Part shown: in pieces, positions 17,328 through 25,630 of the stretch
Numbering within the stretch: the first letter of the stretch is position 1
Layout of the letters: each line of letters begins with the position of its first letter
Origin: JAGVSR01 sp964589785
GTDB taxonomy: Bacteria; Pseudomonadota; Alphaproteobacteria; Rhizobiales; Hyphomicrobiaceae
NCBI GenBank assembly: GCA_964589785.1
Contig: CAZPUQ010000002.1
Location: 62,001 to 126,000 of the forward strand
Direction: 5' to 3'
DNA length: 64,000 nucleotides
Translations under genes and position numbers: made by a program
The notes under the pieces: generated by a model
What the model was told of the DNA's origin: nothing
Databases searched by the model: none
What the model saw: the letters and a program-made list of their open reading frames with translations, nothing else

Positions 17328-18650
17328 TCAGTCCGGGGATCTCGCTTGTTCAGTGGACATTGTCCCTCTGTCATGACCGTTGTCGCCCTGCACAGCCAGG
17401 ATGACCGGAACGAGAACAGCGGCAACAAGGCCGCCCGCAAAACCGTTGTTGTAAAGATTGAGGCCGGCGTGGACGTCGCCGACACTGAGCGCCGCCGAGG
17501 AATGCAAGAACCCGGCAGCAATGCCCCAATGCCACCCGAAGCGCCCCGCAATCGGTGCCAGCGTCGTACCAAAAAGGGCCGCGAGCAAAATCGGCGGATC
17601 AGAAATCGCCCACGGTTTTGCCAGCGATCCTAGAAACACACCAGCCATAATCGGAATAATGTTCTTCGGGTGCTTCCCGAATGCCGCGAACCCGACAATC
17701 GTTAGTATTGCGCCTATCGTGGGGCCGTTCAGGTCACCCCCTGCGAGAAAAACAAAAGCTGCGCCAATGGTTCCGGTCAGCCCCATGTTGACCAGCGTAG
17801 CATCGACTCCAACAAGTAAAATGAAGTCCGTTGGCGACCGGCCCGGAAGACTCATGAGCAACTTCATCTTCGAGAGGACGGAGGGATTTAAAAAAAAGCC
17901 GAGGCCAATCATTGAGCCAAAAATGGCCGCTAAGAACCACCCGAGCACAAAATTATTTCCACTCGTCCATACCATCACGGGCTCGGGTACATAGCCATAG
18001 GATTTGCACAGGGCAACAACCAATGTACCAAGAATTCCGGCGGCAAATCCGACATTATACAGGTTAAAGCCCATATGCACCCTGAACAATTGCGCGGCGA
18101 CGGGTGCTAGAACGAAGCCAATGAGTACGCAGGTGACAATGCTTAGCGGCAAACCGACAGACAGAGACAGCAAGGGGCTGAACAGAATTTCAGAGAAAAT
18201 CGGCGCAAGCGCCGTGCCGAGGAACGCTGTATTGATATATAGCGAAAACGGTTCATTCCTGAATTTGGAATATAGCATGACGCCGATTACGATAGACCAG
18301 ATATTCAAAACATTCTTGCCGAATAACCCGAATCCGAGAACAAGAATCACGCACGCAACAGAGGCGCCTGTAATCTCCGTGCCGGACAGATAGTATACAA
18401 AGGAGGCGCTTAATGCCAAAAGCCCAGCGTTTACAAATGCCGCGCCCATGCCGCCGATCCCAATATAGTCGGTCAGTAGAGCGCCACGTGTCGTTATGAT
18501 GTCGATCATTCCCCGCAGTATGGCTTCTGGAGTATCAATAAGAAAACCAAACACGATGAAGGACGCAGCATAAAAGGACAGAACAAATAGCTTGCACCTG
18601 TCTGACAACGCCTTTTCTCTGAAGTTGCTGATCATATTTTCGGTGGGCAC
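17328..18650 (-). CDS. DUF1576 multi-pass membrane protein
   Basis: 440 residues with about ten to twelve membrane segments, arranged as two similar halves (FNLYNVGFAAGILG in the first, LNLYNNGFAGGLVAAVLVPV in the second). This matches DUF1576, a membrane family of unknown function seen mainly in Firmicutes. AGGAG seven bases before GTG 18650 decides the start. Base composition appears lower in GC than its neighbours, and an IS3 transposase tail lies just upstream, so the gene may have been acquired horizontally. Function not assigned. Confidence 0.75.
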   Translation of the reverse strand: MPTENMISNFREKALSDRCKLFVLSFYAASFIVFGFLIDTPEAILRGMIDIITTRGALLTDYIGIGGMGAAFVNAGLLALSASFVYYLSGTEITGASVACVILVLGFGLFGKNVLNIWSIVIGVMLYSKFRNEPFSLYINTAFLGTALAPIFSEILFSPLLSLSVGLPLSIVTCVLIGFVLAPVAAQLFRVHMGFNLYNVGFAAGILGTLVVALCKSYGYVPEPVMVWTSGNNFVLGWFLAAIFGSMIGLGFFLNPSVLSKMKLLMSLPGRSPTDFILLVGVDATLVNMGLTGTIGAAFVFLAGGDLNGPTIGAILTIVGFAAFGKHPKNIIPIMAGVFLGSLAKPWAISDPPILLAALFGTTLAPIAGRFGWHWGIAAGFLHSSAALSVGDVHAGLNLYNNGFAGGLVAAVLVPVILAVQGDNGHDRGTMSTEQARSPD

Positions 18651-18800
18651 TCTTTATCTCCTGCGAAGGCCATTTCATCGAGCATACGCCAGCGACGCTG
18701 GAGAGCCAGCACCTGCTCGGCACGGCGCAGTCCCGCCCCCAATGAGGCCTGCTCGGCAAGTTCGTCTAGGCCGTGGACTGAACCGCTCCCCAACGTGGGC

Positions 18801-19013
18801 TCAGCCAGAACTAGATTTTCCGGCCTGTTCCGGTCTGCGCGGGCCGTGCGCCGCTGACCGTTCGACGAGCGTCACCGGCGCTTTGTTGCCGATGGCGCTG
18901 TGCGGACGAACGTCATTGTAGTCTCTGCGAAAACGCTCGCATTTTCGGCGGGCATCAGCAAGGCACATGACCCAGTGCGCGTTCACGCACTCGTCGCGAC
19001 TGGTCTTTGCCAG
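18801..19013 (-). pseudogene. IS3-family transposase C-terminal remnant
   Basis: The frame reads RDECVNAHWVMCLADARRKC and FRRDYNDVRPHSAIGNKAPV, the conserved end of the IS3 OrfB integrase domain (the last catalytic Glu is the E of RDEC). An in-frame TAG on this strand at 19014-19016 cuts it off from anything upstream, and no inverted repeats or OrfA are visible. It is a dead fragment marking an old insertion beside the DUF1576 gene. Confidence 0.8.
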
Positions 19014-19265
19014 CTATAGAGGATCGCTCTGAACTCATACGATCGACGAGGGCGTCTTGAAACCTTGGCCAGGCCACTCATATTGCGGGTGTGATTGCGG
19101 ACCGGGCCCCTCTGACAGCGCCAAGAAGCGCTGTGATGTCGGGCGGTATCGGGCTCGGGATTGCGATGCATTTGCGTCATGCAAGTTTGCATTTCGCGGC
19201 AAGCGAGATTGTTATGCTTTGACGAAGTGCATCCCGCCGTCGCTTAAACTCGCGTCATCGCAACT

Positions 19266-19279
19266 TTGATTTGGGTCAA
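19266..19279. promoter_or_regulatory. FNR/FixK-type box TTGATTTGGGTCAA
   Basis: Matches TTGAY-N4-RTCAA. It lies about 130 bases upstream of the methyltransferase start. A second, weaker copy (TTGAC-CGCT-TTCAA) follows at 19292-19305, 26 bases downstream. Paired boxes of this kind occur in FixK-controlled promoters. Confidence 0.6.
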
Positions 19280-19402
19280 TGCATAAATGGATTGACCGCT
19301 TTCAACCTGCATCAATTCTAAATGCGGCGAACTCGCCAACTCGATACAACTCGATAGACGTGGTGCAAGTTGGGAGGAGAAGATGAGGAACGGAGCGATC
19401 AC

Positions 19403-20107
19403 TTGAAGCCAAGTCAGCGTCCGGAAGTTGATCTTTGCCGCGAAGACGGGCTCATCATCAGCATAGGTTGCATCCCGGAAGATGCCGTGAGATCGGCTTA
19501 CCGCCGCTGGGCGCCCATTTACGATTGGACCATCGGCCGCTTGTTGAGGGCGAGCCAGAAGCATGCGGTCGCGGTGATCAATTCGCGCAGAGGTCATGTG
19601 CTTGAGGTTGGCGTCGGCACCGGTCTCTCGCTCGCGGACTATGGTCGCCATCTTAATGTCATCGGCGTCGATCTGTCGCCAGAGATGCTCGACCGGGCGC
19701 GCGAGCGCGTTGAGACACAGAAGCTAGACCATGTCAGTGGCTTGCATGAGATGGACGCTGGCAACCTCGCATTTCCAGACAACTCCTTCGATGTCGTGGC
19801 CGCGATGTTCGTAATTGCGACCGTACCCGAGCCGGAGCGCGTGATGCGGGAGCTTGCCCGGGTCGCGAAGCCCGGCGGCGAGGTGATTCTCGTCAATCAT
19901 TTCAGTCAGGTCAAAGGCGTACGCGGCTGGGTCGAGCGGCGCTTGGCGCCGCTCGCAACCTTCATCGGCTGGCGAAGCGTGTTCGATCTACCGCGGGTAT
20001 TGGTGTGTAACGATCTCGATCTCGTCGAGCGTCGCGCTCTGCGCCCCTGGGGCATCTTTACGATGCTCCGCTTCTCGAAGCGCACAGTCACTTCTTCGTC
20101 GATTTGA
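19403..20107 (+). CDS. SAM-dependent methyltransferase, PmtA-like (phosphatidylethanolamine N-methylation)
   Basis: About 234 residues. Class I methyltransferase fold with the SAM-binding motif VLEVGVGTGLSL, the acidic IGVDLSPEML and the YRRWAPIYDWTIGRL N-terminal signature of Rhodobacter-type PmtA, which makes phosphatidylcholine. The start is unclear. TTG 19370 and TTG 19403 are in frame. The only strong ribosome site (GGGAGGAGA at 19372) serves an out-of-frame ATG at 19383 whose seven-codon frame ends in TGA overlapping TTG 19403, so coupled translation is possible. Convergent with the M50 protease. FNR boxes upstream. Confidence 0.72.
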   Translation: MKPSQRPEVDLCREDGLIISIGCIPEDAVRSAYRRWAPIYDWTIGRLLRASQKHAVAVINSRRGHVLEVGVGTGLSLADYGRHLNVIGVDLSPEMLDRARERVETQKLDHVSGLHEMDAGNLAFPDNSFDVVAAMFVIATVPEPERVMRELARVAKPGGEVILVNHFSQVKGVRGWVERRLAPLATFIGWRSVFDLPRVLVCNDLDLVERRALRPWGIFTMLRFSKRTVTSSSI

Positions 20108-20168
20108 AGTGTCAGGGACCCTGTCTGTACTCGCTAAACTATTTATTTGAGCCCCTTTCGCGGCTGCG

Positions 20169-21275
20169 TCATGATTGGTTGGCCAGCCCGCGCCATCCGC
20201 GTCTCGCTCCATCGACCATCATGTACTCCGCGAGGTTCTCGAGTGTGATGATTCCAGAGACACGACCATCGTCGTCGACGATACCCACAAGCGGGCGCCC
20301 ACTCCCCTGCAGCGCAGCGACTGCCTCAGAAAGCGGCGCGTGGGAATTGACCGTCGCTACGTCGCGTTCCATCACGTCGAGTACGGGTGTGTCCGGACCC
20401 GTGGCGGCCAACGCGCGGATCATACCGTCGCTGGTCAGGACGCCCCGCAGCCTCCCGCCGCCGTCCGTCACAGGAAACTCCCGCTGTGTGGTCGCAAGCA
20501 GCATCTCGACGGCTTGCCCGACTGTCGCCTGAGTATCGAGCTTTGCGAACAACGTGATCGTGGCCTGCCGTGTGGCTGCCCCCTTCGTCGCCTCGCCGAG
20601 TTCGACAGCATAGGACTCATGCCTCGCGGCGAGAAAGACAAACAAGGCAATGAACAGCAGCATCGGGTTGCCGAAGAGACCCAGGAAACCGAGCCCGAAT
20701 GCCGCCGCTTGGCCGATGCCCGCTGCGATGCGGGTCGCCCGCGCGCGACCGAGGCGATAGGACAGCAGCGCCCGCAGCACCCGTCCGCCATCCATGGGGA
20801 ATGCGGGGATCAGATTGAAAAGAACCAGTATGACGTTGACGAGGGCGAGCCGCGTCGAGAAGTCAATTCTCTGATCCTCGACGGCAGCCGCGATACCCTC
20901 GGGATCAAGCCGGGCCCCAAAAACGGTGAACAACAGAAACGCGATGACGACGTTGACCGCGGGACCCGCGAGTGCGATCAGCAGCTCCTGCTTGGGATTC
21001 TCCGGCATGCGCTCGATGCTCGCAACGCCGCCGATCGGCAACAATGTGATGTCCCGCGTCCCGATGCCGTAATGGCGCGCCGTGAGCACGTGACCGTACT
21101 CATGGGCGAGAACACAGGCAAATACGGCCAGGAGAAAGACGACCGCCTCAATTGCCGCAGCCTGTCCTCCGCGTGCGCCCGCGGAAACGGCAAACCAGAC
21201 AATCAGCAGGAAAAACGTAAGGTGTATGCGCACCTCTGTGCCTGCGATGCGCCCGAGCGAGATCGACCATTCCAT
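20169..21275 (-). CDS. M50 site-2-type intramembrane metalloprotease with CBS domain pair
   Basis: 368 residues. Six or so membrane segments; zinc-binding HEYGH (His58-His62) in the second region and the third ligand in NLIPAFPMDGGR. Residues about 240-360 form two CBS domains, which bind adenosyl ligands and may gate activity. Such proteases cut membrane-bound substrates such as anti-sigma factors inside the membrane. Length and order match the CBS-containing M50 group. Start ATG 21275 gives MEWSISLGRIAGTEVRIHLT, typical of the family. Confidence 0.87.
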   Translation of the reverse strand: MEWSISLGRIAGTEVRIHLTFFLLIVWFAVSAGARGGQAAAIEAVVFLLAVFACVLAHEYGHVLTARHYGIGTRDITLLPIGGVASIERMPENPKQELLIALAGPAVNVVIAFLLFTVFGARLDPEGIAAAVEDQRIDFSTRLALVNVILVLFNLIPAFPMDGGRVLRALLSYRLGRARATRIAAGIGQAAAFGLGFLGLFGNPMLLFIALFVFLAARHESYAVELGEATKGAATRQATITLFAKLDTQATVGQAVEMLLATTQREFPVTDGGGRLRGVLTSDGMIRALAATGPDTPVLDVMERDVATVNSHAPLSEAVAALQGSGRPLVGIVDDDGRVSGIITLENLAEYMMVDGARRGWRGLANQS

Positions 21276-21479
21276 ATGCTTGCGACATCCTGCTTCTATA
21301 CGGACCGTGATCGAGATACGCTCCCGAGCAGATCACTGTTGTCCGGGCGAATGACGGGTTCGCGGCCGGAATCCCGCGATCTCCAAGGGTTTACCGGCGT
21401 TCCGGCATGATGTCGACTTGATCGTCGCCGGTTCGTTTCAACTGATTTCATCGAACACGTGACCACGGGACATGAATTG

Positions 21480-21745
21480 TTACATGCGGACATAGTACGC
21501 GCCGCCAAAGGCCACCAGCCCGACCAGGGCAAATCCTGGGACCACACGCAGAGCAAAATCACGTCGCACCCGCCGTGGTCACCTTGAACTGGCTCGAGCG
21601 CGCCATTCACGCCAAGCGATGATGATGATTTTCAACGCGCGGATCGGCAACACAATCCAGCCCAAGACGAAGTTTTAGGTCGAAAACGCATCGTTCTGCT
21701 GTGCGGCGATTGATCAGATAAAACTATCGTTTATGGGGAGCCCGA
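21480..21745 (-). pseudogene. Decayed duplicate of the exchanger/DUF4010 gene pair tails
   Basis: Read on the minus strand, 21745 to about 21585 gives AAQQNDAFST, a stop, then FVLGWIVLPIRALKIIIIAW and REWRA, matching the end of the exchanger at 1-207. It is followed directly by RDFALRVVPGFALVGLVAFG and GAYYVRM-stop (ending at 21480), matching the last 28 residues of the DUF4010 protein at 305-1558. The gene order is the same but almost the whole DUF4010 gene is deleted, and a frameshift precedes AAQQ. It is a relic of a duplicated two-gene unit. Confidence 0.78.
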
Positions 21746-21762
21746 CAAAGACCGCGTCCTCC

Positions 21763-21787
21763 CAGCGGGCAATCAAGTTGCCCGCTG
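21763..21787. other. Perfect 10-bp hairpin before the antiporter operon
   Basis: Arms CAGCGGGCAA and TTGCCCGCTG enclose a 5-base loop. It ends about 31 bases before the first codon of the mnhE-like gene and lacks a following T-run in either direction, so it is more likely a 5'-leader structure than a terminator. Confidence 0.55.
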
Positions 21788-21818
21788 AAACTCCTAGCAA
21801 TCTCCGGGACGGGCTACT

Positions 21819-22397
21819 ATGCATGCTCCCCTGTTACGATTTCGCTGGGTATGCCCGATGAGCGCATCTACCAATGACAGGATTGGCGTGCGCCGCGGTG
21901 TGACGCTGCTGATCGGATATGCGTTCCTTTGGTACGTGTTGACCGGCGGTGATGTAGCGTCATGGGTCGTGGGCGCGCCGACAGTTTTCGCCGCCGCAGC
22001 GGTCGGGCTCGCTCAGCGCGGCACGCACTGGCGACTGAGCTTAAAGGGCGCAGCTCGGTTTGCTGCCTACTTCCTCGCTGAATCTCTCAAGGGCGGACTC
22101 GACGTGGCTGCCCGAGTGGTGCACCCCCGGGTGCGCATTGCGACGGGGCTGCTCGAATATGAGCCGTGCTTGCTGCGAGAGCCGCCGGCGCGGGACTTTT
22201 TCGTTCTTTGCGTCAGTCTGCTGCCTGGTACGCTGGTGGCCAGTATCAAAGAGCATGTCCTTGTCGTCCATGTTCTCGATGTTAACGCGCCAGTGCGCGA
22301 GGAACTCGCTCAATTGGAGCGGGCGGTGGCTGGTCTTTTCGGGATTGATACTGGGGCTGAGCACGGGGAGGCATTGTGCAGGAATTCATGTTCTTGA
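21819..22397 (+). CDS. mnhE: Multisubunit cation/proton antiporter subunit MnhE/MrpE
   Basis: About 192 residues (179 if the in-frame ATG at 21858 is used; neither has a strong ribosome site). Two membrane segments near the N-terminus (LLIGYAFLWYVLTGGDVASW) followed by a conserved cytoplasmic domain including LLPGTLVASIKEHVLVVHVLDV, the hallmark of MrpE. It is the first gene of an eight-gene operon with overlapping or tightly spaced genes. The MnhF start overlaps its end by 22 bases. Part of the membrane complex that exchanges Na+ or K+ for protons. Confidence 0.88.
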   Translation: MHAPLLRFRWVCPMSASTNDRIGVRRGVTLLIGYAFLWYVLTGGDVASWVVGAPTVFAAAAVGLAQRGTHWRLSLKGAARFAAYFLAESLKGGLDVAARVVHPRVRIATGLLEYEPCLLREPPARDFFVLCVSLLPGTLVASIKEHVLVVHVLDVNAPVREELAQLERAVAGLFGIDTGAEHGEALCRNSCS

Positions 22398-22651
22398 TGG
22401 CAGCTGCCGTGCTTGGATCTGTGGCGCTCGGGCTATGGCGCGTTGTACGCGGGCCGACACGGGCTGACGCCATGATGGCGGCACAGCTCCTAGGCAGCGG
22501 CGCAGTGGCAGTACTTCTCCTCCTCTCGCACGCAATGGGAAGGGCGCATCTGGTCGACGTGGCGCTCGTCATCGTGCTTCTGGCGGCTATGGTGAGCGCT
22601 GCCTTTGTTCGCCGGCTTGGACCGGTCCGGGGGGATGATGGAAACGAGTGA
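22376..22651 (+). CDS. mnhF: Antiporter subunit MnhF/MrpF
   Basis: 91 residues, three membrane segments. RVVRGPTRADAMMAAQLLG and VDVALVIVLLAAMVSAAFV are typical of the family. GGGAGG lies four bases before the GTG start. Its start overlaps the end of mnhE and its end overlaps the start of mnhG, so translation is probably coupled. Confidence 0.88.
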   Translation: MQEFMFLMAAAVLGSVALGLWRVVRGPTRADAMMAAQLLGSGAVAVLLLLSHAMGRAHLVDVALVIVLLAAMVSAAFVRRLGPVRGDDGNE

Positions 22652-22949
22652 ATGGCTGTCGATGGCATTTGTCAGCGCGGGCGTGCTTTTCTTCATTGCC
22701 GGCAGCGTTGGCCTTATCCGGTTGCCCGATGTGCTGACCCGTCTTCACGCGCTGACCAAGGCCGACAACGTCGGATTGGGGTTCATCGTGCTGGGCCTGT
22801 CGTTCCAGGCCGGGAGCCTGTTGGAGGTCATGAAGCTGTTGCTGCTGTGGCCCTTGGCGCTCCTTGCCAGCTCATGTGCCTGCTATCTGGTAGCTGAGGC
22901 GACGCTTCGGTCGCGCCGGAATCCCGGAGAACGCCGCCATGTCAGGTGA
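22635..22949 (+). CDS. mnhG: Antiporter subunit MnhG/MrpG
   Basis: 104 residues with three membrane segments; the family signature GLIRLPDVLTRLHALTKAD is clear. ATG 22635 or the adjacent ATG 22638 follows a G-rich ribosome site and both begin where homologues do. Overlaps mnhF at its 5' end and the next gene at its 3' end. Confidence 0.88.
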   Translation: MMETSEWLSMAFVSAGVLFFIAGSVGLIRLPDVLTRLHALTKADNVGLGFIVLGLSFQAGSLLEVMKLLLLWPLALLASSCACYLVAEATLRSRRNPGERRHVR

Positions 22950-23874
22950 CGCATCGGTTCTGGACCTGTTGCTCTCCGGCCTTCTGATTTTCCTCGCCTG
23001 GAGACTGCTGACGCTCAGCGATCTGTTCAAGGCGACCGTTTTTTTTGTCGTTTTCGGTGTGCTGCTTTCCCTCGCCTGGGTCCGCCTCAAGGCCCCGGAC
23101 GTGGCGCTTGCCGAAGCGGCGATCGGCGCGGGTGTGACGGGCGCGCTGGTGCTCGACGCGCTGCGGCGGTTGGATGCGCGGGGAGCTGCTGATGAGGTGC
23201 AGCCCCTGCGACTGAACATGCCACGGCTGGTTGGCGCGCTTCTGGTCATGGGCCTCGGGGCTTTTCTGGTCTGGTCGGTGCTGAGCCTACCGCCTGGATG
23301 GAGCGGCTTGTCGAGTGAGACTGCTGCGGCCATGCCGCGCAGTGGCGTCATCAATCCAGTCACGGCTTCGCTGCTGAACTTCCGGAGCTATGATACGCTG
23401 CTCGAAATCGCCGTGCTGATGCTCGCTGTGCTCGGCGTGTGGACGCTCAATGCCGAGCCGCTGCCTCCTGTCGAGCCCGCCGGGCCAATCCTAGGCGTGC
23501 TGCTAAAAACGCTCTTGCCTCTGATGGTTATCGTTGCAGGATACTTGCTCTGGGCCGGAGGGCACGCTCCAGGTGGAGCGTTTCAGGGGGCAGCCGTCCT
23601 AGCGGCTGGCGGGATTCTGATGCACTTGGCGCGTCCTTTCAACGTTCGCAATCGCGGGCTCGTCCGCATCGTGATTGGCTTTGGCTTTGCAGTCTTCCTT
23701 CTCGTCGGCCTGACGCTGGCCGCGCTCGGCGGCAGGTTCCTCGAGCTTCCGGACCAACATGCCGGCATATTGATCCTAATCATCGAGACGGCGGCCATGA
23801 TCTCGATTGCGCTCACATTTGTGGTGTTGTTCGTTGGCAATGCACGCGACAACGCAGGACGAGACGCCTCATGA
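22939..23874 (+). CDS. mnhB: Antiporter subunit MnhB with N-terminal MbhD/DUF4040-like domain
   Basis: 311 residues. Residues about 1-90 (LSDLFKATVFFVVFGVLLSL, APDVALAEAAIGAGVTGALV) match the MbhD/DUF4040 domain normally found at the C-terminus of MrpA. Residues about 130-305 (LLKTLLPLMVIVAGYLLWAG, HAPGGAFQGAAVLAAGG) are MnhB proper. The fused layout is that of Mbh-type complexes rather than classic Mrp, where the MbhD part sits on subunit A. GGAGAA precedes ATG 22939; the start overlaps mnhG and the end overlaps mnhC. Confidence 0.85.
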   Translation: MSGDASVLDLLLSGLLIFLAWRLLTLSDLFKATVFFVVFGVLLSLAWVRLKAPDVALAEAAIGAGVTGALVLDALRRLDARGAADEVQPLRLNMPRLVGALLVMGLGAFLVWSVLSLPPGWSGLSSETAAAMPRSGVINPVTASLLNFRSYDTLLEIAVLMLAVLGVWTLNAEPLPPVEPAGPILGVLLKTLLPLMVIVAGYLLWAGGHAPGGAFQGAAVLAAGGILMHLARPFNVRNRGLVRIVIGFGFAVFLLVGLTLAALGGRFLELPDQHAGILILIIETAAMISIALTFVVLFVGNARDNAGRDAS

Positions 23875-24176
23875 CCCCTTCGTTCATCTACGCCTTCGCC
23901 GGCGCCGCCGTGCTGTGCATGGGACTGTTTGCGTTTTTGGCGGTGCGCCACGTGTTGCGGCGCATACTTGCACTCAACGTCATGGGCAGCGGCGTTTTCA
24001 TGATGCTGGTTGCTCTCGCCGCGCGGACCGATCCCCCTGATCCGATCCCGCATGCCCTGGTTTTGACGGGCATCGTCGTCGCCGTCTGTGTTACGGCGTT
24101 GGCTCTGGCGCTCCTGTCTCGTATGTACAGGGATGAAGGAAGCGCCCTTCTTCCCGAGGATCGGGAACCTGAATGA
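23871..24176 (+). CDS. mnhC: Antiporter subunit MnhC/MrpC (NuoK-like)
   Basis: 101 residues, three membrane segments, with the NuoK-like core RRILALNVMGSGVFMMLVAL and HALVLTGIVVAVCVTALALA. Start and stop overlap the flanking genes by four bases (ATGA). Homologous to complex I subunit NuoK. Confidence 0.88.
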   Translation: MTPSFIYAFAGAAVLCMGLFAFLAVRHVLRRILALNVMGSGVFMMLVALAARTDPPDPIPHALVLTGIVVAVCVTALALALLSRMYRDEGSALLPEDREPE

Positions 24177-25630
24177 CGCCAGAACGGTGGATGGAGGTGG
24201 CGCTCGGGGCTCCGCTACTGGGGGCGGTTTTGGCGTTGATTGCTGGCCGCGGCGCAGCCTCCGCGATTGGTATTTTGACAGCATTTGTTGGCGGCTCAGC
24301 GTCGGTTGGTCTTGCCTTCGCAGTATCGAATGCTGGTGCGTTTCGATACGCCGTCGGTGGCTGGGGTGCCCCACTTGGCATTGACCTACACGTCGACGCG
24401 CTGGCAGCGGTGATGCTTGCCATGACGGGTGTGGTGGGGGTCTGCATTAGCGTCTACGCCGTTGGCTATTTCGGCCATGAACGAACGGAAGCGGCATCCT
24501 CCCCCGGCAACACCGGTCCTGCGTGGCTGTTCTGGCCATTGTGGCTGATGCTCTGGGGCGGCATGAATGCGCTTTATCTGTCTGGCGACCTGTTCAATAT
24601 CTATGTCGCTCTGGAAGTGATCGGGCTATCGGCGATCGGCTTGATTGCGCTTGCCGGCGGCAGCGCGATCGCCGCCGCACTGCGCTATCTGCTGCTCGCG
24701 CTCGCCGGCTCTCTCTTGTACATTGTGGGCGTTGAGTTGCTCTATGCTGGATATGCGACTCTCGATCTGCAGCAGCTGCGTCAACGTATCGACACCCAGC
24801 CTTCAACGTGGCTTGCTGCGGCGCTCATGACCGCCGGCCTTCTGGCTAAGTCCGCGTTGTTCCCTCTGCATTTCTGGCTGCCACCGGCCCATGGTCACGC
24901 ACCGGTTCCGGTTTCAGCGGCGCTTTCAGCGCTGGTCGTCAAGACAGGCTTCTATTTGGTCGTGCGATTGTGGCTCGACTCCTTTGCTGTGTTGCGTGCG
25001 GAGCACGTCGCTACGTTTTTCGGTGTCCTCGGTGCTGCTGCTGTGCTTTGGGGTGGTGTGCAGGCTCTGCAGCAGGAGCGCCTCAAGATGATGGTCGCCT
25101 ATTCGACCGTCGCCCAGGTCGGTTACCTTTTCCTGCTATTTCCGCTCGCTTCCCATTCGGGAGCGCTGCCGGGTGCGTTGCTGCTTGCGGTTTCACACGC
25201 GATGTCCAAGGCGGCTTTGTTTATGTGTGCGGGCTCCTTGCTTGCAGTCTATGGCCATGACCGCATCCAGTCCCTTCATGGTTTCGGCGCGCAAATGCCG
25301 ATGACGGCGGTTGCGATTGCACTGTCCAGCATGAGCCTGATCGGGCTCCCGCCCTCTGGCGGTTTCGCCGGCAAGTGGATGCTGCTTTCCGCTTCCCTGG
25401 CCAGTGGAGCATGGTGGTGGGCGGCGATCATAATACTCGGCGGGCTTGTCACTGCCGCTTATCTGCTCCGTGTGCTCGCCTTCGCATTTCTGGAGCCAGA
25501 GGTCACAAACTCTACACGCGCGCCGCGGGCCATGGAGTTGACGAGCCTGATCCTTGCCGGAATGGCGATCGCGATGAACTTCGCTCTATTGCCGCTGCTG
25601 GACCTGCTGCATGCCGGAGGCCCGAGATGA
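24173..25630 (+). CDS. mnhD: Antiporter-like subunit, first of three (MnhD/NuoN-like)
   Basis: 485 residues, about 14 membrane segments, of the complex I-like proton-translocating family (PF00361). Key charged residues are present: Glu in FNIYVALEVIGLS, Lys in LLAKSALFPLHFWLP, Lys in LVVKTGFYLVVR and Lys in GGFAGKWMLL. These make up the proton path in related proteins. Overlaps both neighbours by four bases. Which cation the complex carries cannot be told from sequence. Confidence 0.85.
   Translation: MTPERWMEVALGAPLLGAVLALIAGRGAASAIGILTAFVGGSASVGLAFAVSNAGAFRYAVGGWGAPLGIDLHVDALAAVMLAMTGVVGVCISVYAVGYFGHERTEAASSPGNTGPAWLFWPLWLMLWGGMNALYLSGDLFNIYVALEVIGLSAIGLIALAGGSAIAAALRYLLLALAGSLLYIVGVELLYAGYATLDLQQLRQRIDTQPSTWLAAALMTAGLLAKSALFPLHFWLPPAHGHAPVPVSAALSALVVKTGFYLVVRLWLDSFAVLRAEHVATFFGVLGAAAVLWGGVQALQQERLKMMVAYSTVAQVGYLFLLFPLASHSGALPGALLLAVSHAMSKAALFMCAGSLLAVYGHDRIQSLHGFGAQMPMTAVAIALSSMSLIGLPPSGGFAGKWMLLSASLASGAWWWAAIIILGGLVTAAYLLRVLAFAFLEPEVTNSTRAPRAMELTSLILAGMAIAMNFALLPLLDLLHAGGPR

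Noticed and set aside
20175..21410. 411-codon plus-strand open frame
   Set aside because: Antisense to the M50/CBS protease; composition typical of shadow frames.
22041..24447. Several long minus-strand frames opposite mnhE to mnhD
   Set aside because: All opposite well-supported antiporter subunits and without ribosome sites or domains.
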